Assembly (NCBI RefSeq): GCF_900461105.1
Contig: NZ_UFWZ01000001.1
Span: 1,302,001-1,366,000, forward strand
DNA: 64,000 nucleotides
Direction: 5' to 3'
DNA from: Clostridium putrefaciens
GTDB taxonomy: Bacteria; Bacillota; Clostridia; Clostridiales; Clostridiaceae
Below the pieces are notes generated by a model. It was not told the origin of the DNA. It searched no databases and was given only the letters and a program-made list of their open reading frames with translations. Below are positions 54,789 through 64,000 of this stretch, piece by piece. The position numbers and the translations under genes are program-made. Position 1 is the stretch's first letter. Every line of letters begins with the position of its first letter.

Positions 54789-55107
54789 ATTATCACCTCA
54801 ATAAATATTATTAATTTTAACATATTCTTAAATATTAACTAGATTAACATCATAGCATATATTATATACATATATGAATATTATATATGTATATAATATA
54901 AAAAAAACAAGCCTCATACGATAAAATATAATGAGGTATAAAATAACCTTTAAAGAGATTAATATAAACTTGTAATTTGTATATATATAGTGTATAATAA
55001 AATTATAGTATATAGAAAAATATTCATTTCTATATATAGAAGTAAATATATTATATGTATAGAAGTAATTACAATATTGTTATATAATTTAAGTAGGGGG
55101 TGGTAAT
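54789..55107. other. 319-bp divergent regulatory region with an upstream hairpin
   Basis: It separates nadE from the NfeD gene. On the minus strand CCTCAT (54936-54931) pairs with ATGAGG (54917-54912), and eight T follow (54907-54900), about 110 bases before the nadE start. This is a likely attenuator in the nadE leader. Several TATA-rich stretches may be promoters for both sides. Confidence 0.45.
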
Positions 55108-55542
55108 ATGTCAGGTAATATTATAATGTGGCTTATCATAGCTTCAGTAGCGCTGGTTATAGATCTATTAACAAGTAGTTTACTTTTTGTTTGGTTTACA
55201 GTTGGAGGAATGGTAGCTATTATAGCTGCTGTAATTGGATTAAGTTTAAGTATTCAATTTATACTCTTCTTATCAATAAGTTTGATATTAATATTTACTG
55301 TGTACCCTATTATAAAAAATAAGATGAAAAATACAAAAGTATTAAATTCACAAGTCAATGAATATATAGGAAAAGAATTTATTTCACAAAAAGAAATAGA
55401 CAGGGAAATAGAAGCCCATGTTAAGATTAAAGGAGTCTACTGGACTGTTAAAAATATAGGGAATAAGAACATTGAAAAAGATGAAAAGTTTAAAGTAGAA
55501 TCTATGGATGGAAATAAAATACTCATTAAAAGCATTGATTAA
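55108..55542 (+). CDS. NfeD-like membrane protein
   Basis: A 144-residue short NfeD protein: two to three membrane helices in residues 5-70, then a soluble OB-fold domain (residues 85-144) with YIGKEFISQKEIDREIEAHV and VESMDGNKILI. Such proteins pair with SPFH proteins, and the SPFH gene follows after 61 bases. RBS TAGGGGGTGG precedes the ATG. The family is thought to shape membrane microdomains; no catalytic motif is present. Confidence 0.88.
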   Translation: MSGNIIMWLIIASVALVIDLLTSSLLFVWFTVGGMVAIIAAVIGLSLSIQFILFLSISLILIFTVYPIIKNKMKNTKVLNSQVNEYIGKEFISQKEIDREIEAHVKIKGVYWTVKNIGNKNIEKDEKFKVESMDGNKILIKSID

Positions 55543-55603
55543 GACATCTAAAAGGTTTAAAGATGCTTAATATTAAATTATATAATTAAGAGGAGGTTAC
55601 TAA

Positions 55604-56539
55604 ATGGGAAAGATTGTGATTATTGTTATTTTGGTATTAGTTCTTATAAGTATATTATCATCTATTAAAGTTGTTAACACAGGATATGTATACTTACTAG
55701 AAAGATTTGGTCAGTTTTATAAGGTGTTAGAACCAGGTTGGCATTTAACTATACCTTTCGTAGACTTTGTTAGAAAGAAGATTTCAGTTAAGCAACAAAT
55801 ATTAGATATAGATCCTCAAAATGTTATAACAAAAGATAATGTTAAGATTTCTATAGATAATGTTATTTTTTATAAGGTGCTTAATTCTAGGGATGCAGCA
55901 TATAATATAGAGAACTATAAAGCAGGTATTATATACTCAACTATAACTAATATGAGAAATATAGTTGGTGATATGACTTTAGATGAGGTTTTGTCTGGAA
56001 GAGATAAAATAAACTCCGAACTTTTAATGGTTGTAGATCAAATAACAGATGCCTATGGTATCAAAATACTTTCTGTTGAAATTAAAAATATAATTCCACC
56101 AAATGAAATACAAGAAGCTATGGAAAAACAAATGAGAGCAGAAAGAGATAAGAGAGCCTTAATATTACAAGCTGAAGGCCAAAAACAAAGTGAAATTGCT
56201 AAAGCAGAAGGTGCAAAACAATCTAAAATATTAGAAGCAGAAGCTGAAAAAGAAGCTAATATAAGAAGAGCAGAAGGACTTAAAGAATCTCAACTTTTAG
56301 AAGCAGAAGGTAAGGCAAAAGCTATAGAAGCTATTGCAAAGGCAGATGCAGGCGCTATACACATGGTTAATAGGGCTATTATAGAATCAGGAACTAATGA
56401 GACAGTAATAGCATTAAAGCAAATAGAAGCATTGAAAGAACTTGCAAAAGGACCATCAAACAAGCTTATAATACCTACAGATGCTGTATCTTCACTAGGA
56501 AGCATTGCAGCATTAGCTGATGTTTTAAATAATAAGTAA
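55604..56539 (+). CDS. SPFH/Band 7 (stomatin-like, QmcA-type) membrane protein
   Basis: A 311-residue protein. An N-terminal membrane segment (3-19) is followed by the Band 7 domain (VNTGYVYLLERFGQFYKVLEPGWH near residue 25) and a long Ala/Glu/Lys coiled coil (about 170-250, repeating AEGxKQSxIxxAE). It should oligomerise at the membrane as a scaffold. It forms an operon with the NfeD-like gene. RBS AGAGGAGG. A terminator follows. Confidence 0.92.
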   Translation: MGKIVIIVILVLVLISILSSIKVVNTGYVYLLERFGQFYKVLEPGWHLTIPFVDFVRKKISVKQQILDIDPQNVITKDNVKISIDNVIFYKVLNSRDAAYNIENYKAGIIYSTITNMRNIVGDMTLDEVLSGRDKINSELLMVVDQITDAYGIKILSVEIKNIIPPNEIQEAMEKQMRAERDKRALILQAEGQKQSEIAKAEGAKQSKILEAEAEKEANIRRAEGLKESQLLEAEGKAKAIEAIAKADAGAIHMVNRAIIESGTNETVIALKQIEALKELAKGPSNKLIIPTDAVSSLGSIAALADVLNNK

Positions 56540-56555
56540 ATTTATACGTAGATAT

Positions 56556-56597
56556 AAAGAGTTATCTCAAAATAAACTTTGAGATAACTCTTTATTT
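56556..56597 (+). terminator. Terminator of the NfeD/SPFH operon
   Basis: A perfect 16-bp stem (56556-56571 with 56578-56593) with a T-rich tail follows the SPFH stop codon. Confidence 0.88.
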
Positions 56598-56613
56598 ATT
56601 TTAAAAACCATTA

Positions 56614-58323
56614 GTTAGAGTATAATTTTAGTAGGCAGAACTAGTATAAAAAACTATATAAATAAAAGGAGATGCAAAAACATCTCCCCAATACATAAAT
56701 TATCCATTATAATTAAGTTGCAAACACAAAACTGAATGGAGTTGAATTTATGTATAATGTTAGTTTAAATGAAAACGGCTTAACTTTCAAGGAAATAGAG
56801 AAAAAGATTTATAAGATAGTTTGTGATGAAGCCTGCAATGTTTTAAAAAATGTGTTGGAAGCTTTAGATGAAAAGCTACTTAAAGAAAGAGAGATTAAAG
56901 TATATAGAAATAAGGGACTTAAAAAGACTTGTTTAAGAACGATTATGGGGGATGTTGAATATTCAAGACGTATCTATCAGTTTGAACTTGAAGATGGTAA
57001 AACAGCTACTAAGTTCCTTTTAGATGAGTATCTAGGCATGGACACCATAGGTAATGTATCTATAAATCTTGTAGAAACTATTTTAACTAACGTGTCAGAA
57101 GTATCTTTTAGAAAAACAGCTGAAAATATAAAAACAATGTGTAATCAGGAAATTAGTGCTCAAGGAGTTTGGAACATAGTTCAAACGGTTGGAGAAAAGA
57201 TAAATGAACTAGAAAAGCGTAAGATTGAACTAAATGAAAAAGGTGCGTTGAAAGGCGAAAAGGAAGTACCAGTGCTATTTCAGGAGCAAGACGGTGTATG
57301 GTTATCCATTCAGGGAAAAGATAGACCAAAGGGTAAGAATAGAAAAAAAGAACTTAAATTAGCAGTATCTTATACAGGTTGGAAGTTGCGTCCAGGCAGT
57401 AAAAAAGAATATGTTGTTATTGATAAAACTGTTTGTGCAAGTTTTAATAGTTCTAGCCACTTTAAAAAAGTTGCGGAAGCAACCATTGCTGAAAAGTATA
57501 ATGTTGATGAAATAGAAACTAGGATATTAAATGGAGATGGTGCAAAGTGGATAAAAGCAACCTGTGAAGATCAAGACATACACTTTCAACTGGATCCATT
57601 TCATATAAGCCAAGCAATTATTAGAAAAGTAAGTGATAAAAAAGAACAGAAAGTCTTACTTAAGTTATTTAGGCAAGGGAAAGTTGATGAAGGGTTGGAA
57701 ATAATTGTTAACATGATGATAGAAAATAATAAAGATGAAGTTGTTTTTAAAAAGCTTACAGAGCTATATGACTATTTTGTACATAATAAAGAGGGCCTAG
57801 TTCCATATAAATTAAGAGACAATATAACTATGCCTACGGCACCCGAAGGGATAGAATATAGGCAATTAGGGACTATGGAACATAACATTTGCGATGTGTT
57901 AGCACATAGAATGAAAGGTAGAAAAATGAGCTGGTCTATTAATGGAGCCGATAACTTATCTAAAATTTTAGCAGAAAAGTTTAGCAATAGATTATTTAGT
58001 ACCTTGGATAAGATCTATAAAAACATTATACCGAAGGGCGTTATAGATACTGTAATTCGTGAAATACCTTTATCCGCTTCCGCGGTTAATAAAAAGGGTA
58101 CGAAATCTAAAGAATATAAGATACATACCGCGCCTATTCCTTATAGTGGAGCCGCGGTTACCTTGGGAAGAAAAGTAATACAAAAACTTTGTGGATTAAA
58201 AGGATTTGGAAGTTTTAGTTACAATTAAGAATAAAAATGGGTAGGGTAAATTATAAATACCCCATGTAAAATAATGGATAATAAATTAAATAAAATAGTT
58301 GCCCACTTTTACTTGACTCAAAC
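56614..58323 (+). mobile_element. ISLre2-type insertion sequence, complete
   Basis: A 1710-bp element. The left end GTTAGAGTATAATTTTAGTA and the inverse right end GTTTGAGTCAAGTAAAAGTG share a 24-bp imperfect repeat running on to GGCA. The 9-bp sequence AAACCATTA is duplicated on both sides (56605-56613 and 58324-58332), as expected for this family. One intact transposase gene is inside. Confidence 0.88.
56750..58228 (+). CDS. ISLre2-family (UPF0236) transposase
   Basis: A 492-residue transposase with an intact frame. UPF0236 features include YSRRIYQFE near residue 81, the acidic/DDE-like core with LFQEQDGVWLSIQGKDR and ILNGDGAKWIKATCEDQD, FQLDPFHISQAI, and the C-terminal LAHRMKGRKMSWSINGADNLSKI. 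The C-terminal third is duplicated as a remnant at 36.3-36.7 kb. The start is at ATG 56750 after TGGAGTTGAATTT. Confidence 0.93.
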   Translation: MYNVSLNENGLTFKEIEKKIYKIVCDEACNVLKNVLEALDEKLLKEREIKVYRNKGLKKTCLRTIMGDVEYSRRIYQFELEDGKTATKFLLDEYLGMDTIGNVSINLVETILTNVSEVSFRKTAENIKTMCNQEISAQGVWNIVQTVGEKINELEKRKIELNEKGALKGEKEVPVLFQEQDGVWLSIQGKDRPKGKNRKKELKLAVSYTGWKLRPGSKKEYVVIDKTVCASFNSSSHFKKVAEATIAEKYNVDEIETRILNGDGAKWIKATCEDQDIHFQLDPFHISQAIIRKVSDKKEQKVLLKLFRQGKVDEGLEIIVNMMIENNKDEVVFKKLTELYDYFVHNKEGLVPYKLRDNITMPTAPEGIEYRQLGTMEHNICDVLAHRMKGRKMSWSINGADNLSKILAEKFSNRLFSTLDKIYKNIIPKGVIDTVIREIPLSASAVNKKGTKSKEYKIHTAPIPYSGAAVTLGRKVIQKLCGLKGFGSFSYN

Positions 58324-58517
58324 AAACCATTAACTGTATTTGAAATTTTTAAAAGGATATAATATGATAAAGGATGATTTAAAGGATTTTCATAGTTAAT
58401 TGATAATGCGTATGTATAAGGTTTAAATATTATTATAGTTAATGTATTATTATATAAAAGATATTATTAAGTAGGGATGTAATAAAACTAAAAATGTTAA
58501 AGTGAGGATTTGTATTT

Positions 58518-59036
58518 ATGAGTAATGAAGAAATGATATTATTAGTAGACCAAGATGATAAAGAAATAGGCTATGGAGAAAAAGCAGAAGTACATAAAAA
58601 AGGTATTTTCCATAGGGCCTTTTCAATATTTATATTTAATTCAAAGGGGGAGTTACTCCTTCAAAAGAGAGAAAAGAATAAGTATCATTCACCAAGTCTT
58701 TGGACAAATACTTGTTGTAGTCATCAAAGAATGGGAGAAAACCTTAATGAAGCTACACATAGAAGACTCAAAGAAGAAATGGGCTTTGATGCTGAACTTG
58801 AAGAGATCTTTAAGTTTTCATATAATATAGAATTTAATGAAAATTTACATGAAAATGAATATGATCATGTTTTTATAGGGAAACATAATGGAGAGGTAAC
58901 TATAAATCCAAAGGAAGTAGAGGAATTTAAATGGGTAGATTTAAAGGAGCTTAATAAAGATATAAAAGAGTTTCCAAAAAGATATACTTATTGGTTCAAG
59001 CTTTCAATAGGTAAGGTTATTGAATATATATATTAA
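58518..59036 (+). CDS. idi: Isopentenyl-diphosphate delta-isomerase, type I
   Basis: A 172-residue Nudix-fold enzyme converting IPP to DMAPP. The catalytic Cys lies in LWTNTCCSHQRMGE, metal-ligand residues in HKKGIFHRAFS, the Nudix-like helix in HRRLKEEMGFDAE, and the catalytic Glu in ENEYDHVFIG. Length and motifs match type I Idi, not the FMN-dependent type II common in Firmicutes. RBS GTGAGGA. It is followed by the alanine racemase gene, with no other isoprenoid gene nearby. Confidence 0.92.
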   Translation: MSNEEMILLVDQDDKEIGYGEKAEVHKKGIFHRAFSIFIFNSKGELLLQKREKNKYHSPSLWTNTCCSHQRMGENLNEATHRRLKEEMGFDAELEEIFKFSYNIEFNENLHENEYDHVFIGKHNGEVTINPKEVEEFKWVDLKELNKDIKEFPKRYTYWFKLSIGKVIEYIY

Positions 59037-59146
59037 TATTTACAAAACACATATAGATCATATTCTAAGTAACCTTTAGAATGTATCTCAATATATGTAT
59101 ATAATTTACAAGGAAAGTTTAATTGTTAATGGAGGAAAACTATAAG

Positions 59147-60211
59147 ATGAAATATTTATGGTGTCAGGTGTCTTTAGATAGACTAGAGGAAAATATAAAT
59201 AATATAAGGAACATGGATGATAAAAAGATAATTGCTGTTGTAAAAGGAAATGCTTACGGGCTAGGAATAGAACGTATAACTGAATTTTTAGAAGATAAGA
59301 TAGACTATTTTGCAGTAGCGGACATATCGGAAGCCAAGAGAGTGGCGGGAGAAAAAGAAATATTGTTACTTACTCCACTCATAGATATAGAAGATATTAT
59401 AAATCCAATGGAAAATGTAATATATACAATAGATAATGAAGAAATTTTAGAACATATACCAAAGGATTTTAGTAATAAGGTACATATATATTTAGATACT
59501 GGTATGAATAGAATGGGAATAAAGATAGGAAGACTTAAATATGTAGTTGAATATATACAAAATAATTTTCCGAGTATGATATTGGATGGTGTATATACCC
59601 ATTTGCATAATACAAAAAGTAGAAAAGGTACTTTAAAGCAAATAAATATCTTCAAGGATGAAGTAACACCTTTTTTAGATAGGATACCTAACATTCATTG
59701 TTTGAATTCTAGTGGGTTTTTAAATGAGGAGTACAAAAGTGAGGCAGATTTTACTAATAATATAAGAGTTGGAAATCTATTGTATGGTTATGAAGGCAGT
59801 GATAAAGGATTTAAAAAGGTATTTTCCTACAAAGCTAAGGTCATAAATAAGTTTAAAGTTAAAAAGGGAAGTAAAATAGGCTATGGTGAAAAATATAAAG
59901 CAAAAGAGGATATCTTAGTTGGGATTTTAGGTATTGGTAATATTGAACACTTAGGATTTAATAAAGATGTTAAGCATAATATCTTTTATGACATTTTAAA
60001 GGTTTTTTATCATCACATAAGAAAACAATACTGTATATTCTGTAATGATAAACCTATTGAAATTATAGGAAGGCCAAATATGAATGTAACTATGATCAAT
60101 ATGAAGGGGGCAGGAGATGAAACTATTTTTACAATAGATATAACTCCTATATTGGCAGAGAGTTCCATAAACAAAGAATACACGTATAATGATATACAAG
60201 CAAGCTTATAA
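59147..60211 (+). CDS. Alanine racemase-family PLP enzyme
   Basis: A 354-residue fold type III PLP protein. The PLP lysine lies in AVVKGNAYGLG (most Alr have KANAYG). LDTGMNRMGI, THLHNTKS and NNIRVGNLLYGYE are typical, and the C-terminal beta-domain ends MINMKGAGDE and VDITPI-like IDITPI. It makes D-amino acids, most likely D-alanine for peptidoglycan, but the changed lysine context and divergent end allow another substrate. ATG 59147 lies after GGAGG; earlier in-frame starts precede it. Confidence 0.82.
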   Translation: MKYLWCQVSLDRLEENINNIRNMDDKKIIAVVKGNAYGLGIERITEFLEDKIDYFAVADISEAKRVAGEKEILLLTPLIDIEDIINPMENVIYTIDNEEILEHIPKDFSNKVHIYLDTGMNRMGIKIGRLKYVVEYIQNNFPSMILDGVYTHLHNTKSRKGTLKQINIFKDEVTPFLDRIPNIHCLNSSGFLNEEYKSEADFTNNIRVGNLLYGYEGSDKGFKKVFSYKAKVINKFKVKKGSKIGYGEKYKAKEDILVGILGIGNIEHLGFNKDVKHNIFYDILKVFYHHIRKQYCIFCNDKPIEIIGRPNMNVTMINMKGAGDETIFTIDITPILAESSINKEYTYNDIQASL

Positions 60212-60304
60212 TATCCGTATACTAACGAACAATAAAAACAATATCACAAATAATGTTGACTTGATTTAAAGATGATGCTAGTCTATATATAGAATTAAAT
60301 ATTA

Positions 60305-60495
60305 ATCCATATAATCTTAGAAATAAGGTCTAAGAGTTTCTACTGAAAAACCGTAAAGTTTTCTTCTATGGGTCAATTTAAAGATATAGTTATGACGTAC
60401 AGAAAATTTTTAACGTAGTTTATATATTCATAACTATTTCTATAAGAATAAACATGAAGGAAGGTTTACCTATAAGCCTTACTTCATGTTTTTTA
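60305..60495 (+). promoter_or_regulatory. Purine riboswitch with terminator upstream of purL
   Basis: The aptamer (about 60306-60373) has P1 CCATA/TATGG, J1/2 TATAATC, J2/3 GTTTCTAC, and L3 CCGTAAA, all diagnostic. J3/1 reads TTCTATG, so the base-pairing position is C, predicting guanine. L2 keeps its GG but is otherwise variant (AATAAGG). A long terminator stem (ACATGAAG...CTTCATGT, about 60452-60488) with six T follows. Guanine binding should stop transcription of purL. Confidence 0.9.
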
Positions 60496-60541
60496 TTTAT
60501 AAAACATTAGATTTTATGGGTTTAAATCATAGGGGGATAAT

Positions 60542-63500
60542 ATGAACACTAAAAATATATTTGTAGAAAAGAAATCAGAGTATAATCTAGAGGGCAAAAA
60601 GCTTTTAGAAGAATTCATAATGATTCTTAGAATAAACAGTATAGATGAAATAAGAATAATTAATGGATATAGCATAAAAGATATAAGCGATGATATTTAT
60701 AATAAATCAAAATATACAATATTTGCAGAAAAGAACATAGATAATTTATACGAGGACAAGTCTTTTATAAATGAACATTATACCTATATAGGGAGAGAAT
60801 ATCTTGAAGGTCAATTTGATCAAAGAGCAGATTCTGCAAAGGAATGCGTAGAGATATTATCTAGAGGCAAACGGCCGAGAATAAGGTGCTTTAAGATACT
60901 AGAAATAAAGGGTTCACTTACAAAATATGAAATAGAAAAGATAAAAAGCTATTATATAAATCCTGTTGATTCTAAGGAGTTTAATATATTTAATGATGCA
61001 CATCTAAAAGAACAAGAGTCAGATAATGAAGTTAGAAAAGAAAAGAAGCTTATTAAAGATTTTATTAATTTACAAGGAATAGATTTAGAAGACTTTTATA
61101 AAAAATCGAATATGGCTATGACTAAAGATGACTTAGGGGTTTGTCTACAACATTTCAAAAAAGAGAATAGAAATCCTACTTATACAGAAATGGCAGTTAT
61201 AGATACCTATTGGTCAGATCATTGTAGACACACCACCTTTTCTACAGCTATAAAAGATATAGAAATAGAAGATGGGATTTATACAGAACCAATAAAGATT
61301 GCCTTTGATGAATATAAAGAAATGAGAAGCTTTTTAAAGAGAGAAGATAAAGATATAACTATGATGGAAATAGCAACTATAGCTATGAGGGAAATGAAAC
61401 AAAAAGGGCTTTTAAAGGATTTAGATGAATCAGATGAAATAAATGCTTGTACAATAAAGGTGGATATAAATACTGAAAATGGTATAGAAAAATACTTAAT
61501 ACTTTTCAAAAATGAAACTCATAACCATCCTACTGAAATAGAACCCTTTGGAGGCGCAGCTACCTGCCTTGGAGGAGCTATAAGAGATCCTCTTTCAGGA
61601 AGGGCTTATGTATACCAGGCAATGAGGGTTACAGGAAGTGGGGATCCGAGGGAAGATATAGAGAAGACTTTAAAAGGTAAGTTACCACAAAGGATTATAA
61701 CATTAGGAGCCGCAAACGGATATAGCTCTTATGGGAATCAAATAGGAATTGCTACAGGGCAAGTAGAAGAGATTTATCATGAAGGCTTTATTGCAAAAAG
61801 AATGGAAATAGGTGCAGTTATAGGCTCAGCTCCATTATCAAATGTAATTAGACAAAGGCCTATCGTAGGAGATGTAATAGTTTTATTAGGTGGAAGAACA
61901 GGTAGGGATGGATGTGGAGGAGCTACAGGGTCTTCTAAAGAGCATACAGAGAACTCTATAGATTATTGTGGGGCAGAGGTGCAAAAGGGTAATGCTCTAA
62001 TAGAAAGAAAAATACAAAGATTATTTAAAAATCCTAAGGTAAGTAAAATTATAAAAAGATGTAACGATTTTGGTGCAGGTGGTGTAGCTGTAGCGATAGG
62101 AGAGCTTAGTGAAAGTATAGATATATATTTAGATAAGGTTCCTAAAAAGTATGAAGGGTTAGAAGTTACAGAAATAGCTATATCTGAATCTCAAGAGAGA
62201 ATGGCAGTAGTGTTATCTAATGAAAATTTAGAATATTTTGTGAAACTTGCTCTAGAAGAAAACTTAGAAGCTACTACGGTAGCTAAAGTTACAGATAATA
62301 ATAGACTAAGAATGTTTTACAAAGATGAAGTTTTTGTAGATTTAGATAGAAGCTTTTTAGAATCTAATGGAGCTAAAAGTTATGCAGATGTTTTAATTAA
62401 AGCTCCAAAAGAAAAGTCGTATTTAGATAATTATAAGTTAGGTGAAAACTCAAAAGACACATCAGAATATATTGTAACTGAAAGGTTTAATCTTAAGGGT
62501 GAAGAAAGTTTTAAAGATATATTAATAGAAGTGTTAGAAGACCTAAATGTTTGTAGTAAAAAAGGATTAGTTGAAAGATTTGATAGCACTGTAGGATCAG
62601 GCACTATATTAATGCCTTACGGAGGATTATTTGAGAGGACACCATCGGAAGGAATGGTTAGTAAAATACCACTAACTAAAGGACATTCAGACTCTGTAAG
62701 TTTAATGACCTTTGGTTATAATCCAAAAATTTCAGAGTGGAGTCCTTTCCATGGAGCTTACTTTGCTGTTATGGAATCTGTAACTAAGATTGTAGCTTTA
62801 GGAGGGGACTATAAAAATATTAAATTAACTCTTCAAGAGTACTTTGAGAAGCTTTATGAGGATAAGGGAAGATGGGGAAAACCATTTTCAGCTTTGCTTG
62901 GAGCTTTATATGCTCAGAAACAATTAGGAATAGCAGCTATTGGTGGAAAAGATAGTATGTCAGGAACCTTTGAAAATATAAGCGTTCCACCTACTCTTGT
63001 AAGCTTTGCAGTAGATATAGAACCACATTATAAAAGCATTATATCTCAAAATCTTAAAGAAACGGATAGCAAGATAATTTTAATAAAGACACCTATGAAT
63101 AAAGATAAAACTTTAAATATAAAAGCCCTTAAGAGTAATTTTGAAACTATTAAAAAGCTTAATCATAAAAACTTAATATTATCAGCTATGAGCATTAAGC
63201 AAGGTGGAGCATTAGAGGCTATTTGTAAGATGAGTTTCGGAAATGAGATAGGCGTAAAAATTCAAGATATAAGTAAAGAAGAGTTACTTAAAAAGTATTA
63301 TGGATCTATAGTTATTGAAGTTAAAGATGATAAAGAGGTATTTAACATTTTAGATTATGATAATTGCAAGATTATAGGGATAACTATGGATAATAGTAGT
63401 ATAGAAGGTTTTGGAGAAAATATAAGTTTAAAAGATTTAATTACACACTGGGAGAGCCCTCTTGAAAGTATATTTGAAACTAAGACAAAGAAAGAAGAAT

Positions 63501-64000
63501 TATTTGAAGGTAGTTTCAAAGAAAAAAGCAGTGCGGCTAATGTAAAAGATAATAAGTACACTAAAACTTATAATAGATTAAATATTTTATCTCCAAAGCC
63601 TAGAGTATTTATACCAGTATTCCCTGGTACTAATTGTGAAGAAGATTCAAGAAATGCCTTTGAAAAGGCAGGGGCTGTAGTGAATGAAAGAGTTTTTAAA
63701 AACATTACTGAAGGCTTAATAAAAGAGTCAATAAAAGAGATGACAAAAGAAATAAAACAATGTGAAATAATAATGATACCAGGGGGCTTTAGTGCAGGAG
63801 ATGAACCAGAAGGATCCGGAAAGTTTATATCTACTGTATTTAGGAATCCTTATATAAAAGAAGCTATAATGGAACATTTAAATAAAAGAGATGGATTAAT
63901 GATTGGTATTTGCAACGGGTTTCAAGCGCTTATAAAGCTAGGTCTTGTACCTTATGGTGAAATACTAGACATAGAAGAAAATATGCCAACTTTAACCTAT
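60542..64000 (+). CDS. purL: Phosphoribosylformylglycinamidine synthase, large single-chain type (partial at right edge)
   Basis: 1153 codons are visible and the frame is open at the window end. The enzyme uses ATP and glutamine in de novo purine synthesis. The N-terminal PurS-like domain is followed by synthetase cores with TYWSDHCRHTTF (near residue 222), ETHNHPTEIEPFGGAATC and GGKDSMSG. The C-terminal glutaminase domain begins RVFIPVFPGTNCEEDS and has the nucleophile Cys in IGICNGFQAL (near residue 1123). The domain order is the fused PurS-PurL-PurQ form. ATG 60542 follows AGGGGGA. The guanine-type riboswitch upstream controls it. Confidence 0.96.
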   Translation, partial: MNTKNIFVEKKSEYNLEGKKLLEEFIMILRINSIDEIRIINGYSIKDISDDIYNKSKYTIFAEKNIDNLYEDKSFINEHYTYIGREYLEGQFDQRADSAKECVEILSRGKRPRIRCFKILEIKGSLTKYEIEKIKSYYINPVDSKEFNIFNDAHLKEQESDNEVRKEKKLIKDFINLQGIDLEDFYKKSNMAMTKDDLGVCLQHFKKENRNPTYTEMAVIDTYWSDHCRHTTFSTAIKDIEIEDGIYTEPIKIAFDEYKEMRSFLKREDKDITMMEIATIAMREMKQKGLLKDLDESDEINACTIKVDINTENGIEKYLILFKNETHNHPTEIEPFGGAATCLGGAIRDPLSGRAYVYQAMRVTGSGDPREDIEKTLKGKLPQRIITLGAANGYSSYGNQIGIATGQVEEIYHEGFIAKRMEIGAVIGSAPLSNVIRQRPIVGDVIVLLGGRTGRDGCGGATGSSKEHTENSIDYCGAEVQKGNALIERKIQRLFKNPKVSKIIKRCNDFGAGGVAVAIGELSESIDIYLDKVPKKYEGLEVTEIAISESQERMAVVLSNENLEYFVKLALEENLEATTVAKVTDNNRLRMFYKDEVFVDLDRSFLESNGAKSYADVLIKAPKEKSYLDNYKLGENSKDTSEYIVTERFNLKGEESFKDILIEVLEDLNVCSKKGLVERFDSTVGSGTILMPYGGLFERTPSEGMVSKIPLTKGHSDSVSLMTFGYNPKISEWSPFHGAYFAVMESVTKIVALGGDYKNIKLTLQEYFEKLYEDKGRWGKPFSALLGALYAQKQLGIAAIGGKDSMSGTFENISVPPTLVSFAVDIEPHYKSIISQNLKETDSKIILIKTPMNKDKTLNIKALKSNFETIKKLNHKNLILSAMSIKQGGALEAICKMSFGNEIGVKIQDISKEELLKKYYGSIVIEVKDDKEVFNILDYDNCKIIGITMDNSSIEGFGENISLKDLITHWESPLESIFETKTKKEELFEGSFKEKSSAANVKDNKYTKTYNRLNILSPKPRVFIPVFPGTNCEEDSRNAFEKAGAVVNERVFKNITEGLIKESIKEMTKEIKQCEIIMIPGGFSAGDEPEGSGKFISTVFRNPYIKEAIMEHLNKRDGLMIGICNGFQALIKLGLVPYGEILDIEENMPTLTY

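Noticed and set aside
58573-58830. 85-codon frame inside idi
   Set aside because: It overlaps idi in another frame with no family pattern; idi motifs are unambiguous.

Overview
The window is low-GC, AT-rich Firmicute DNA with strong AGGAGG-type ribosome sites, many GTG/TTG starts and U-tailed hairpin terminators. The gene content (T-box argS, B12-dependent ribonucleotide reductase, FeoAB, anaerobe-type Fe-S enzymes, single-chain PurL, UPF0597 and DUF3842 proteins) points to an anaerobic Clostridium-type bacterium. No rRNA, tRNA or CRISPR array was seen.

Layout. 0-6 kb: end of a leucine-rich-repeat surface protein, a decayed PadR/DUF1700/DUF4097 module, a Ppx/GppA phosphatase, a UPF0597 enzyme and a DUF2179 membrane protein. 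6-11 kb: T-box-controlled argS, a Cu/Zn-SOD-like protein, and a Fur-box feoA-feoB operon ending in a small Cys-rich membrane protein. 11-20 kb: housekeeping and envelope genes (HAD phosphatase, RNase H-like protein, secreted metallo-beta-lactamase-fold lipoprotein, PlsC, CmpB-like permease, PrcB lipoprotein, Lrp regulator, PHP hydrolase) with murQ and HAD pseudogenes. 20.5-31.4 kb: a nickel-handling locus, hypB, a 900-aa Fe-S/flavin oxidoreductase, hypA, divergent DUF3842, a second hypB, and a five-gene peptide/nickel-type ABC transporter. No nickel enzyme is encoded in the window.

31.4-45.1 kb is an accessory island full of wreckage: IS3-type fragments, an ISLre2-type remnant, a reverse-transcriptase scrap, a dead Sfp-type phosphopantetheinyl transferase, a collapsed NRPS gene, two damaged Nudix genes and an IS30 element. 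Inside it lies one intact cassette at 36.9-40.8 kb: a radical SAM/SPASM maturase, a 68-residue peptide with eight cysteines, an ABC exporter and an M50-like membrane metalloprotease. This is a ribosomally synthesised, post-translationally modified peptide (RiPP) system and the best candidate for an undescribed product here.

45-64 kb returns to core genes: nrdJ behind a pair of NrdR boxes, a gamma-carbonic anhydrase-like protein, a P-type cation ATPase behind a yybP-ykoY (manganese) riboswitch, yaaR behind ten copies of an 8-bp repeat, nadE, an NfeD/SPFH pair, a complete ISLre2-type element with 9-bp target duplications, type I idi, alanine racemase, and purL behind a purine riboswitch, running off the right edge.

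Starts were moved where the ribosome site and family N-terminus favoured another codon. All functional calls rest on reading motifs; no database search was run.
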